Below are positions 36,742 through 45,871 of a stretch of DNA of 64,000 bases, piece by piece; positions within the stretch are counted from its first letter, which is position 1; each line of letters starts with the position of its first letter. Below the pieces are notes generated by a model. It saw only the letters and a program-made list of their open reading frames with translations. It made no database searches and had not been told where the DNA came from. The position numbers and the translations under genes are program-made. The DNA is from Baylisascaris procyonis (taxonomy: Eukaryota > Nematoda > Chromadorea > Rhabditida > Ascarididae), in the NCBI GenBank assembly GCA_037389465.1, contig JAZARR010000154.1:186001-250000 (forward strand), given 5' to 3'.

Positions 36742-37080
36742 ATGGAACACAGTGGTGAAAGAAGCATTAATTGGACCTCTAAAACAGCTATGTTGGAAAA
36801 AAGGAAGGAATCGGGCTATGGTGATGAGGTAAGTGCTGTCGTGTACGACTTTAGTATTTACTACACATTTTTCTTATTACTCATTTACTTCTTTTTCATT
36901 CACCTAAAGAGTTCTTCTTTCCATTTATTTTCTAATTTTCTCGACTCTCAGTTAAGCTGTTTATATAACTTCTTATACTGCCAGGGTTATGCATTTCGTT
37001 CTGGTGATAGTCCGCGCATAACTCAGTTGCACACGTCAAGGATTATGGGCCGAAACGTAGTCGCCCTTTATTTTGTGTAG
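36742..37080 (+). CDS. Small two-exon gene candidate, about 60 residues
   Basis: Exon 1 is 36742-36828 (MEHSGERSINWTSKTAMLEK RKESGYGDE) with a consensus donor GAG|GTAAGT. Exon 2 is 36985-37080 after TACTGCCAG (GYAFRSGDSPRITQLHTSRI MGRNVVALYFV, stop). Both edges are phase 0. A TCCTACTTGTAG acceptor 15 bases before the ATG could take a spliced leader. The intron is 156 bases and pyrimidine-rich. No family was recognised. It could be a random run, since exon 2 is short and its last residues look arbitrary. Confidence 0.4.
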   Translation: MEHSGERSINWTSKTAMLEKRKESGYGDEVSAVVYDFSIYYTFFLLLIYFFFIHLKSSSFHLFSNFLDSQLSCLYNFLYCQGYAFRSGDSPRITQLHTSRIMGRNVVALYFV

Positions 37081-38866
37081 GCAACCTGTATGTGTCTAAC
37101 CTCGTTTATTTCTAACATTTATTTAAAAGTACTTTGCTAATACCCCATGACGTATTCCTTCCTTGTTTGCTCTCGTTATTTCGATGAACAAGCTGGTTAC
37201 TTTGATGAGGTCCTTCACACGGCAGAAACAGTCGCGGTCCAACTGTTTCTTGACTGACTTCCGAACGTTCCATCGCGGTGCGCACAAACTTCCTGATGAG
37301 ACCTCTCAAATCGGGAAATATTGAGCTTCCGATTCAAGAAATTTGAGCGCTACAACAAAACGTGACTTTGGCTTTCGTTGGAGTCATAGCCGTGTTTGCG
37401 CGGTTAACGCGTAAAATAGCCGCAGTTAAGACTAATTTGTATGCAAAAAAAGTTACACTAGCATGCGGCCTCATACAAAAGCCCGAAAACGCTCTAGGCT
37501 GATTCACTGTCGCCTCGATAATGGAATGGGGCGGTTGGTTTAGTCCTTCGCTCAGTTGCGCGTTTTTCTCGCTTTTGTTATGCGAAAGTTTCGATGATGG
37601 GTTTCGATCGAATGTAGGTGCATGACTTTGTGGATGTATTGATGTAGGTATCTAGGTTTGTTCTTTGTGTGCGTCAACTCTATGAAACATTAGAGGTCGA
37701 TGCCCATGAAAATATCTAGGAGGATGTACTAAAAAACAAGCTGTAAATTTTTTTGGCACATGGGCATTTCTTATGCACTTCGATCGAATAGGCAATTTGC
37801 ACTGAGAATTTATGCTTTTGCCTTTTGAGTCTTGATTTTTGATCTATTCCTTCAAAAAATTGGATTGACATGTATTATGACGTGGAATCTAGAAGGGTTA
37901 ATTTTTAAACAAATGCACTAGAACGGATTCATTTGCGATGAGTTCCAACAATGAGTCAGCTGATTTGATTATTCTCTGATCTTTTGGTTCTCCGACTGCG
38001 TTTTTTCTCATTGAACGTTTGAAAGGGCTCAGTTCTATATTAGTATGTTGCCTATGATTGACAGATTTCATAGAAATAACTACCGCGGGGGTGTATACTC
38101 AAGACTGTTCATATAATGTAATGTTCATATAATGTAGTTCGGCTTGCGGACTGATGGATGGACTGATATGCACCGTTGCGGCCTCTTTTGGGCACAACGC
38201 GGGTATTCCCCATAAATATGAATGTGATTGCAGCCAAAAGCGTCTGCGATACGTGCACCCCAGAGAGTTTTATGCATGCAGTTGTCTTATCTAATAGGAG
38301 GGCGAACTGTTATAACTTATGAAGCGTGTGCACAACATGACAAAATCTTGGAGAAAGCACTATCACACGAGGTAGACAATGCGTCAATGTCTTGCCGAAT
38401 GAGTTAGATAATTGCACTCCACGAGAACAGTAATTCATATAGTATAACCAAAATCATGTCAGTTGCATGAGGTTGGAGGACGCTGCAGCGTATATCCGTC
38501 ATTTTGGTGATTTCAAGTACGTCGCTCGTTGCTTGCATGTTGCTGCTAGTTTCGGCCACGTTCAGTTACTACTGAGAGTCCGTGTGCTGTCTAGCGTAGT
38601 CCTCCTACGGGCAAATATACGATATCATCTATCGATCAATTGCCTTTAATAAATCGTTGCAATTATGCGCTAAGGGTATGGAAATTTGAATATTCCTTTC
38701 TGAGCTACAGCTGATTTATCTTACACACCTTCAGCGGCTGCAGTTTTACTCCATATTCTTTTATGGAAGTGACTGCAATGCTTACATTAATAGCTTAGCA
38801 TATTGTATGTGCTGTTCGCTATATGTGTAACGTAGCCGAGATAGAAAGCAGTGAGTTTCCTTGCAG
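37081..38866. other. Intergenic region upstream of the histone-like gene
   Basis: A few moderately protein-like frames (for example around 37150-37260 on both strands) lack splice evidence. Two copies of TTCATATAATGTA in tandem lie near 38108-38136. No RNA gene was seen. Confidence 0.35.
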
Positions 38867-38867
38867 G
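38856..38867 (+). promoter_or_regulatory. Probable trans-splice (spliced leader) acceptor
   Basis: GTTTCCTTGCAG stands about 26 bases before the ATG of the histone-like gene, the usual place for a nematode spliced-leader acceptor. No upstream in-frame exon is needed. Confidence 0.5.
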
Positions 38868-38893
38868 AGCTTTTTCGGAACAGCCTACGAAAA

Positions 38894-38984
38894 ATGAAAA
38901 GGAAACAGTATGCGAGGAAGACGATATCGGATCTTGCAAAATATGAACCAAAAAAAGGAATCGCGAAGCGACGTCTACAGATTG
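38894..38984 (+). CDS. Histone-variant exon 1 (N-terminal tail)
   Basis: The ATG is at 38894. Thirty basic codons plus one base precede donor ATTG|GTTTGT. QYARK resembles the 'QTARK' of H3 tails. The split Gly codon joins in phase to the exon at 39832. Confidence 0.75.
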
Positions 38985-40262
38985 GTTTGTTTATATTCTT
39001 CACGAATATTATTTAAAAACAGGGACTATGACGTCACTTTTTGGGAAGTTCATACTCTTCAAACGATGAAACATGAGCTACCTCCACTTTCGAATTTGTT
39101 GCGCCAAAAATTCAAGAAATTTCTATCTGTTCAATGGAATGTAATGCCTGTGGCATTTAATTTTGGACCGTGATGTAAAAAGAAGAAAAATAAAAATCAT
39201 ACCACTTTCTGCAAATTACAGAGGTGGGGCTTGTCCGACCGATCGAACAGTAACCTTCTCTGTGAGTTTTGCAATAGGTTGGTCGAGTTTGAGCTTTGGT
39301 AAAGGTTGCTCCGGTGAGTTATTTGCAAAAAGCTACTAAGGTACGCGATTTGCAAAGGAGCACACCATAGCGGCTCGGTCACTCCCAAATCATGTACACC
39401 TATTGTAGGTTAGAATTGAAATCTGCTCATACAAGTCCAGCGTTAAGTTAAAGTCCGAAATTGTCAATCTGTCGATATTATTATGAACCATAGACTTCGC
39501 GTTATTGGTGGGCCCTTGCAAGAATTATCTATTTCTTTCCGTGGTTTCGCATTGTTAGAAAAATTTTGCTACTTTCAGCACGTTTTATGTTTCTTGAGCA
39601 CAAATTTTTTAGAGATTGTAAGAAAGCAGCAGATTTGCTGGGAATCGCATGTCTTGAAAATTGAAGCTGAATCGTGTTTCCTCTTTTGGATCCTCCTGAA
39701 AAATTATTTAATGTCGAGTATTATCTCCATATCCAACCGTTTGTGTTCGTGGTATTACGATCATTTAGGTAGTTTCAGTTAAGAAGTTTCTTATCACGCT
39801 AAAGTGACCACCGCGAGGGAGTTAAGTTCAGGTGAAGGAACTCTGCGCGAAATTCACCGTCTGCAGACGTCCATAAAAAGCGTCATTCCATCGACCAGAT
39901 TCGCGAGGGTCGTGATAGACATCGTCAGATGTCAAGCATACAGGAAGGACCTCAGAATAGAACGACGAGCGATAGCAGTTCTACAGGTATTTGCTCAATC
40001 GTTTTCTGCGCGTTTTCGTTTAAAGTTGCCTCGATTTGCGGAAATAGTGAACAGTTTATCTCACATCTGATCGCACGAGCTAATGGAACACAACTTTTTA
40101 ACAAGGCATGATACACAGTTAATATAGAGTGCAAAATGATGCTCTCAAATTTCATACTCCCAAAAAAACAAGAGTGAGTATGAGGAATATGCTGATAGTT
40201 AACGTCGAGATTAGCCAGGCCTGACAAAATAGCGCCCAAAATTTTGAACAGATGTTTGTGTG

Positions 40263-40355
<93 letters not shown>

Positions 40356-40964
40356 TGCGCTTGTTTCTAAGTGAACGATACTGAAAGATGTGCACATGAG
40401 CGCACACGTACGCGCATATACACCACAGACCTATGCACACAATCATACGTACACGAGAATGAAGCTGGCAGAGCGTAGCGAACAGCGCAAATTCCCAAAC
40501 ATATTTGTCGGACACAACGCATTCGAATTATAAGAAGCATGATGGTAGCAGCTCGAGAAGTTTGTAGCTGTTTAATCCATTCGATTCCTTTTCAATGTGC
40601 GCGTTAACAAGGCCCATTCGATCTGTTCTTTTAAATGAGGCTTTAAGTTTAAGCTGGCTTTAAGTTCAGTCTAAATTAGAGGTAGTTATTGAATTAATCT
40701 TTCCAAAGAAACTGCAAGTACCATCAGGCTTCATTACAAAGTTCGAGTCTGTTGAGACTACAGTTCAGGGACGATGAGTTTTCTTTACAGGAGGTTGCCG
40801 AGGACTACATGACAGAACTGTTCGGAGACTGTTCGTTACTTGCAATGCACGCTAAGCGTGAAACGATTTTCCGAAGTGACTTGGAGGTTTTGCTTCAGTT
40901 AAGACGACAGTTTCCTTTTTGTTCGAAGCCCAGAAGAACTTTGCATCGAAAAGCAGCTGCATGA
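38894..40964 (+). CDS. Centromeric-type histone H3 variant (CENP-A-like), three exons
   Basis: It would replace H3 in centromeric nucleosomes and seed the kinetochore. Exons: 38894-38984, 39832-39986 and 40791-40964; every junction is in phase and the protein is about 139 residues. The tail (residues 1-30) is basic: MKRKQYARKTISDLAKYEPK then KGIAKRRL. The histone fold follows: GTLREIHRLQTSIKSVIP (alpha-N), FARVVIDIV (helix 1), loop QAYRKDLRIE, RRAIAVLQ|EVAEDYMTELF (helix 2), SLLAMHAKRETIFRSDLEVL (loop 2, helix 3). Loop 1 is about two residues longer than in canonical H3, a known CENP-A hallmark. Sequence away from the fold core is far from H3. The C-terminus adds a basic 'SKPRRTLHRKAAA'. The short tail contrasts with the long tail of the Caenorhabditis protein. 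The alternative is another divergent H3 variant. Confidence 0.85.
39832..39986 (+). CDS. Histone-variant exon 2 (alpha-N, helix 1, loop 1)
   Basis: The acceptor AAGTTCAG is followed by EGTLREIHRLQTSI...LQ, with donor CTACAG|GTATTT. It holds the extended loop 1. Confidence 0.88.
40265..40352. repeat. (TA)n microsatellite in histone-variant intron 2
   Basis: About 88 bases of pure TA repeats lie inside the intron between 39986 and 40791. The Tyr-Ile frames over it are artefacts. Confidence 0.97.
40791..40964 (+). CDS. Histone-variant exon 3 (helix 2 to C-terminus)
   Basis: The acceptor TTTTCTTTACAG is followed by EVAEDYMTELFGDCSLLAMH, AKRETIF, then a basic tail and TGA at 40962-40964. H3's 'E..E.YL..LFED..L.AIHAKR.TI' pattern is recognisable. 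Confidence 0.9.
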   Translation, partial: EVAEDYMTELFGDCSLLAMHAKRETIFRSDLEVLLQLRRQFPFCSKPRRTLHRKAAA

Positions 40965-41834
40965 AGTACTCTCAATCAAAATTTCAAAAGAACTGTGTTT
41001 CTGTGAGTTCTGGGTAGTGCAATTTCAGTAGAGTGTGTTAAGAAAAAGAGATCTCGTTGCACAATTGGATGGCGCCAAATATATGCCGATCAAGGTAGTA
41101 TTTCAGCACTATTGTATCGTTGAGCAACTCAGTACACGCGCCCATCCGTATACTCTTCTGTCACCGTCTTAGCAAAGAGTACTTTGTTTCTGCATTGGAT
41201 TACCTATGCAGCATTTCATATATCTCCATATTTCCTTTGTCCTCAGAAACGCATGCAGTTGCATCGATCAAAGATAATAGAGATCCCATAAAACGGTAAT
41301 GGAGACCGATATTGAGGGAAACCATAATGTTGCGTAGATGAGTGAGCCCATGAACGCGATAGGCAGTATGAGGCTGGAAATATCGCCTTTTCCTTCTCGC
41401 TGCTGTGAAATACCGAGTGCGCGAGTGCGGTTGGTTGAAGGCTGAGCCAAAGTTGCACACCATGTACACTATTTAGCTGTTCTATGTTACAGTACGTTGC
41501 GCTTAATGCGGAACGTCATAATGGATGGAAAATTTTGACGAAAGCTTTACTTAATGGCTAGTGCCTCGCAACGTGCAAACATACTGATTCAAAGGACGAT
41601 CCTTTGCTGCAACCTTCACAGAGGCGTTAGACGGAGGAAGCGCTTTGGAAATGAATTTATTCGTGATATTGCATTAAATTTGTTAGTGATTTACCAGGAT
41701 TTGTTTCAAATATATTACGTCTACATTAGGAACCACATGTGTTGGATTCGTCGCAAGCATCCTTGCCCACCTAAGCTTTCTTCTTCTTTATGGTTTAAAC
41801 AATCGTTCACAGCTGCCTAAAACCATATTTTGCA
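40965..41834. other. Intergenic region between two plus-strand genes
   Basis: Overlapping frames on both strands near 41200-41820 lack splice support. No clear AATAAA follows the histone gene's stop. Confidence 0.35.
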
Positions 41835-41896
41835 GTGCGCAGCGAGTGTGAACTGTGAGCTCTTAAGGTGTTTGATGAAGTGCTAAGAAGCAAGCA

Positions 41897-42905
41897 ATGT
41901 GGACTATCGGAAGAACTATGAATAGTAAGTAGATTTTGGGTCGAGGAGAAGGAAGAGGAGGAGGACAGGGGTGTGGGATATTTATACCATGATATCATTG
42001 TGTGCAACTGAATTCAGAACGTTCTTCTACCAACATTTATGCGAGGTGCATATCCATTTCTTCACATAATGGAATTTTTTGTCGACTCTCTTCGTATCAA
42101 GAAAGAGATGTTATATTTTGCTAACTTTCGTCGTGAAACCGATGATGTCCTTTGATTTGCTTCTTTCTTGATACTTCCATGTATTTTCACGGGTTCTAAG
42201 CACTTTGCGCATTATTACAGCTAATATCGACCATTTATTATTCAATCTTTTGTGATATGTTAGCCAAATTTTTGGACGAAAACTTGCCTTGCCACACCAC
42301 ATATTAAGGTGCATTTTCAATCTGTCACAGGAGATGTTCCGAGAAGAAATCACCTCTTTTCGCTTTTTTATTCTTGTGGACCCGTGAAAATATCATGAAG
42401 GAAACCATTTTTTGGACTTTCCACTTGGTGATAATTTTTGAAGCTGCGACTCTGCCTCACTCCATGTCACATCTTCTGACTAAAGTGAAGCTGTCTCACA
42501 TTTAAAAAGTTCGGTTCTAAATTGTATTCTTAGAACGTTTAAAAATTCAATCATCCACATGAAGTTTACACGACTATCGTCTATCAATTTCAGTGGGAGG
42601 TGAAAAGGAACGATTCCTGGTAACATACAATATAGGTGTTCATAGAGGTGACATCATTCTAATTTTTTGTGCCTTTATTAGCCCGACCTTCATTGCCCGT
42701 CTCTCTTATACAACAAAGATTAGCGAATCCACTACGGAGCACTCATCGGCTACACAGATATAGATTAGAAGACAGCAGGATCAGTCACTTTGCTTACAAT
42801 TCAGTCAGAGCAACAAGACCTTGGGAAGGGCCTGAAGGGGCAAAGTTCGAGAGGTTAGAGCCACGATTGGAAAGGATTTACGGCATAGCAAAAGATATGT
42901 CTTAA
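41897..42905 (+). CDS. Small basic protein, two exons, possibly mitochondrial
   Basis: Exon 1 is 41897-41924 (MWTIGRTMN plus one base, donor AATA|GTAAGT). Exon 2 is 42682-42905 (acceptor CCTTTATTAG) and ends at TAA. The product is about 83 residues: an arginine-rich, acid-poor first third (LIQQRLANPLRSTHRLHRYR), then SHFAYNSVRATRPWEGPEGA and KFERLEPRLERIYGIAKDMS. The N-terminus resembles a mitochondrial presequence. The compact, Pro/Trp/Glu-rich remainder is the sort seen in small respiratory-chain or mitoribosome subunits, but I recognise no family. ATTTTGCAG at about 41827-41835 could be a spliced-leader acceptor, and a short upstream ATG lies in the leader. The intron is 757 bases. Confidence 0.6.
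42261..42505 (-). repeat. Dispersed repeat copy 2 (uninterrupted), inside the intron at 41925-42681
   Basis: Reverse complement of the blocks at 31610-31680 and 32118-32288, here nearly contiguous. It lies wholly within the intron of the small basic protein gene, so it must be tolerated by splicing. A weak minus-strand reading frame across it (for example MHLNMWCGKASFRPKIWL) suggests it derives from a coding transposon. Confidence 0.85.
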
Positions 42906-42980
42906 GTGACCTTTTCGAACTGTTGTGATTTCAAACATTGTTATGCTGCAGTGCAGGCGAAAATCCAGAGGGGTTATGTC

Positions 42981-43052
42981 CTCAAAGATTGGAAAGTCTG
43001 GCATTGACAGAATTTTCTCAAAGATTGGAAAGTCTGGCATTGACAGAATTTT
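42981..43052. repeat. Perfect tandem duplication, 36-base unit
   Basis: CTCAAAGATTGGAAAGTCTG... is present twice without mismatch, 75 bases past the stop of the small basic protein gene. Confidence 0.97.
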
Positions 43053-43505
43053 CCTACGAGATGGGAGTCTACCACAGTCTGGGTTCATTCTTTTAGGTTA
43101 AAAGAAACTTGATTTGAAATTTTCAGATAGGAATCGCTGGAATATCGTGTGATTAGCTTGACTTAACTCTTTATTATAAAATTTAGCACTCTTTTCCCGA
43201 GGTTCCTGTCTGAGTAATCCTTCAGCTTCCTCTCCTTCCTGTAGTCGACGTGGGCGCTAATTCTATCTCGCCATAAAATGTTGCAGCACAAACGTTCTCT
43301 ATATTTTCCAATTTCGCGTTGTACATGTCTGAATTTCTGCTCCCTCCACCTATGCGTTCTTGCACGTTGAATGTTTACTTGTCCGGACGATTGTCTTATT
43401 TAAGTTTTGCTCTTTCTCGCTGTTTTTGTTCATATACTGTGTAGGCTTTTCATTTGTATTGGAATAAATCTTTTACATATGTGGTATGTAGAACAAATCA
43501 ACAAA

Positions 43506-43540
43506 CCCATCAATCAATCAATCAATCAATCAATCAATGA
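43506..43540. repeat. (CAAT)n tetranucleotide microsatellite
   Basis: About seven consecutive ATCA/CAAT units, then a one-base-variant unit (GAGTCAATC). Confidence 0.95.
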
Positions 43541-45604
43541 GTCAATCATTCAACTACCACTTATACAGAAGAATAAAGCACATACGACATGTTTGGAGAC
43601 ATTCATGGGCATTGCAGCTATGCACTTTGCGAAGATTATGATACCTTTCGTAGTAGGAAAGGCTATTTGTCACAGAAGAAACTCATGATCCTCACCGATT
43701 CAATAACGTATTCTCTTTGTTTTCATTATCATCATTACGAAAACTGATGCTCTTTTATAAATAGGCGATGAAGCAGAATCGACTTGTCATTGCTGTTACC
43801 GAAACTTGTGACATTGCGTGTTTTTCCGATTGTGGGCAAATTAGAATCATTTTATAAGCGACAGTTACAAGTGCGGTTGCAAAAAGCATGGTAAATGAAA
43901 GTATCCAAGACACCTCTGGCAAGAATCAACATGAAAAAAGCACATGTGGATAGTCATGAATGGGCTTGAAATAGCTAGGTCCACGGTCCATGAAAATCAG
44001 GGATTCATGAAAAATCTTTCTTTACCAAGCCCACTTTACCTCCTTCAACTTGCAATTTTCGATTTCGAATTAGAAAGTAGCTTTTTTCGCCCAATTATAT
44101 GAACTACGAAGAGGCAAACAGATCTCAGTGAGAAATGATTTCGCTTCACGCGTATGAATCAAGAATGAACCAAAATGCCGCTCAAGCTGATGGAATGTTT
44201 TGTAACAAATGTATGCAATGACAAATTTCAAAAACCAGGGTGGACATCTTCCATTTGCAGTTACGAAAGAATCCTCTGTTATGTTAACGAAAGAATCCTC
44301 TATTATATCAGAGTGAATCAGAATGAATCATATTACAGGGACATCGTGAATGGAATAAATGGAATTGGGATGGAAGCGAGGCTTCACTTTGAACTGAAAG
44401 AAATTAAGTTAGTATTGTACTGAATTTTCTGCAAACTAAGCAGCCTAATGAAAATCTGAATGGCCAGAGTATTTATCTAATCGAGAATTCATACATAGAT
44501 GCTTCTATCTGCACCCTTCCTGTTTCCCCTATCCTATGCGTTGCATGGATTCTATACGTATATGCCAGAGTTTTGAGTCATTCACAAGCGGTCTACTTTA
44601 GATGTTTTTGGAACCGAGTAGTTAAAAACACAAGTAATAAAAGAGATGTGTAAATCCTAGATGGAATAGGTTTATTGGGGATAGTGATTCGGTGAGCTAT
44701 TTTGATATGCATCTTGTGAATAAGACTGGTAGTGCAATGGCTTCGGAGGAGTGTATTTCATCTCGGGCATTGGTGATTGCGCGGAATTCGACGACGAGCC
44801 GATTTCGGAGAAGATTTCTGTCTGCAAATGGACTCTCTTAAACAATCCTTGCTTGAAATGAGAATTTTTAATGCGCCTTCAGCAACTTTTCCCGAGAAAG
44901 CGCTTTGTGGCTGCACTATGTTTAATTATGAGCACGAAGATTTTCCTCGTGTGAGCTTCAACTTGCGAATATAGGGGATAAATTACGAATCTAGAACCAC
45001 CTTGTGGAATAGCCCTCCTTTCACTGATTCACTTCCAAAGAAATACTGGGCAATCATGGAACCTCTAGTCATGGTTTGACATTTGATGGTCAAACATGGT
45101 CGAAACCCGAATTTCAGCTGACAATTTGCATGAGCAGTTGGTTCCTCAGGAAAACCAGAATCTGGGATTTGTTCATGTGGTGTTATAACCTCGCAAAGAC
45201 GCATTCCTGCATGTCTGCGCATAAATGCTTGCGCACTAGTACGTCCCTACGTATGCGTTAATTAGAGTTCGCTATTCACAAAAGCTGGGGTGGTAAAAGA
45301 GGGTGGTTATGATGTTCACTGCATGGTGTCCCTCCACAGTCCATCTCGACCCAGCATATTTTGCAGGAAGAAATAAAGTGACATGGCATCATACGATTTG
45401 CAAATCAAACTCATTTCACAATCGACAGGAACGGCAAAAACATTGACTTGAAATTAAAGCAACCACTTGGCTTCGTTGACTGATGATATTTGAGGTAGTA
45501 CTAGCTTCCCCGCATACCTTTTTTACTTCTTTTCGAACATCCATGCAGCGTACTGATCAGGAAATTTAATCGCAAACTACTGGAAAAGCGTGGCAGGTGG
45601 ACTC
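43541..45604. other. Region downstream of EcR; unresolved last EcR exon expected here
   Basis: I searched the minus strand for the final helices of the receptor ('...LPPFLxEIWD'-type) and did not find them. GTCGACTTGCACGAAATAGG between a CCGGCAG acceptor and a GTGAGT donor at about 45605-45635 is a possible nine-codon exon. A partial 24-base tandem repeat (ACGAAAGAATCCTCT) lies at 44263-44305. Nothing else was seen. Confidence 0.35.
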
Positions 45605-45710
45605 ACCGAAATGCCTATTTCGTGCAAGTCGACCTGCCGGTTACAACTGCAAACTACGTTACTTCATCGGAATGCTGCCATCGATATCTTCGAACAAATA
45701 AAAAGGAAAC

Positions 45711-45871
45711 CTGTTCTGAAGCGAGACTCCGCAGATCGGTAAGCTTCATCAGAAGGCGTGCGAACATAGTACGTTGCTTCGGCCGCCGCACATCTATGTA
45801 AGACTGCAGTGCGGATGTATACACCTCCTGAATATCCTCGACTGCCTTTGGTTGTTGTAGACCCGTACGAT
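45711..45871 (-). CDS. EcR: EcR exon, LBD helices 8-10
   Basis: The acceptor ACGTTTCAG is followed by [49 protein letters not shown]. The split codon G|AT restores the conserved IFSD-R-GL. The presumed donor is GAACAG|GTTTCC. If it is not used, the frame continues about 15 codons to a stop at about 45655, giving a receptor without helix 12. Confidence 0.9.

Noticed and set aside
41554..41820. 88-codon frame between the histone-like and small basic protein genes
   Set aside because: Arg/Cys/Ile-rich with no recognisable motif and no exon borders; may be chance.
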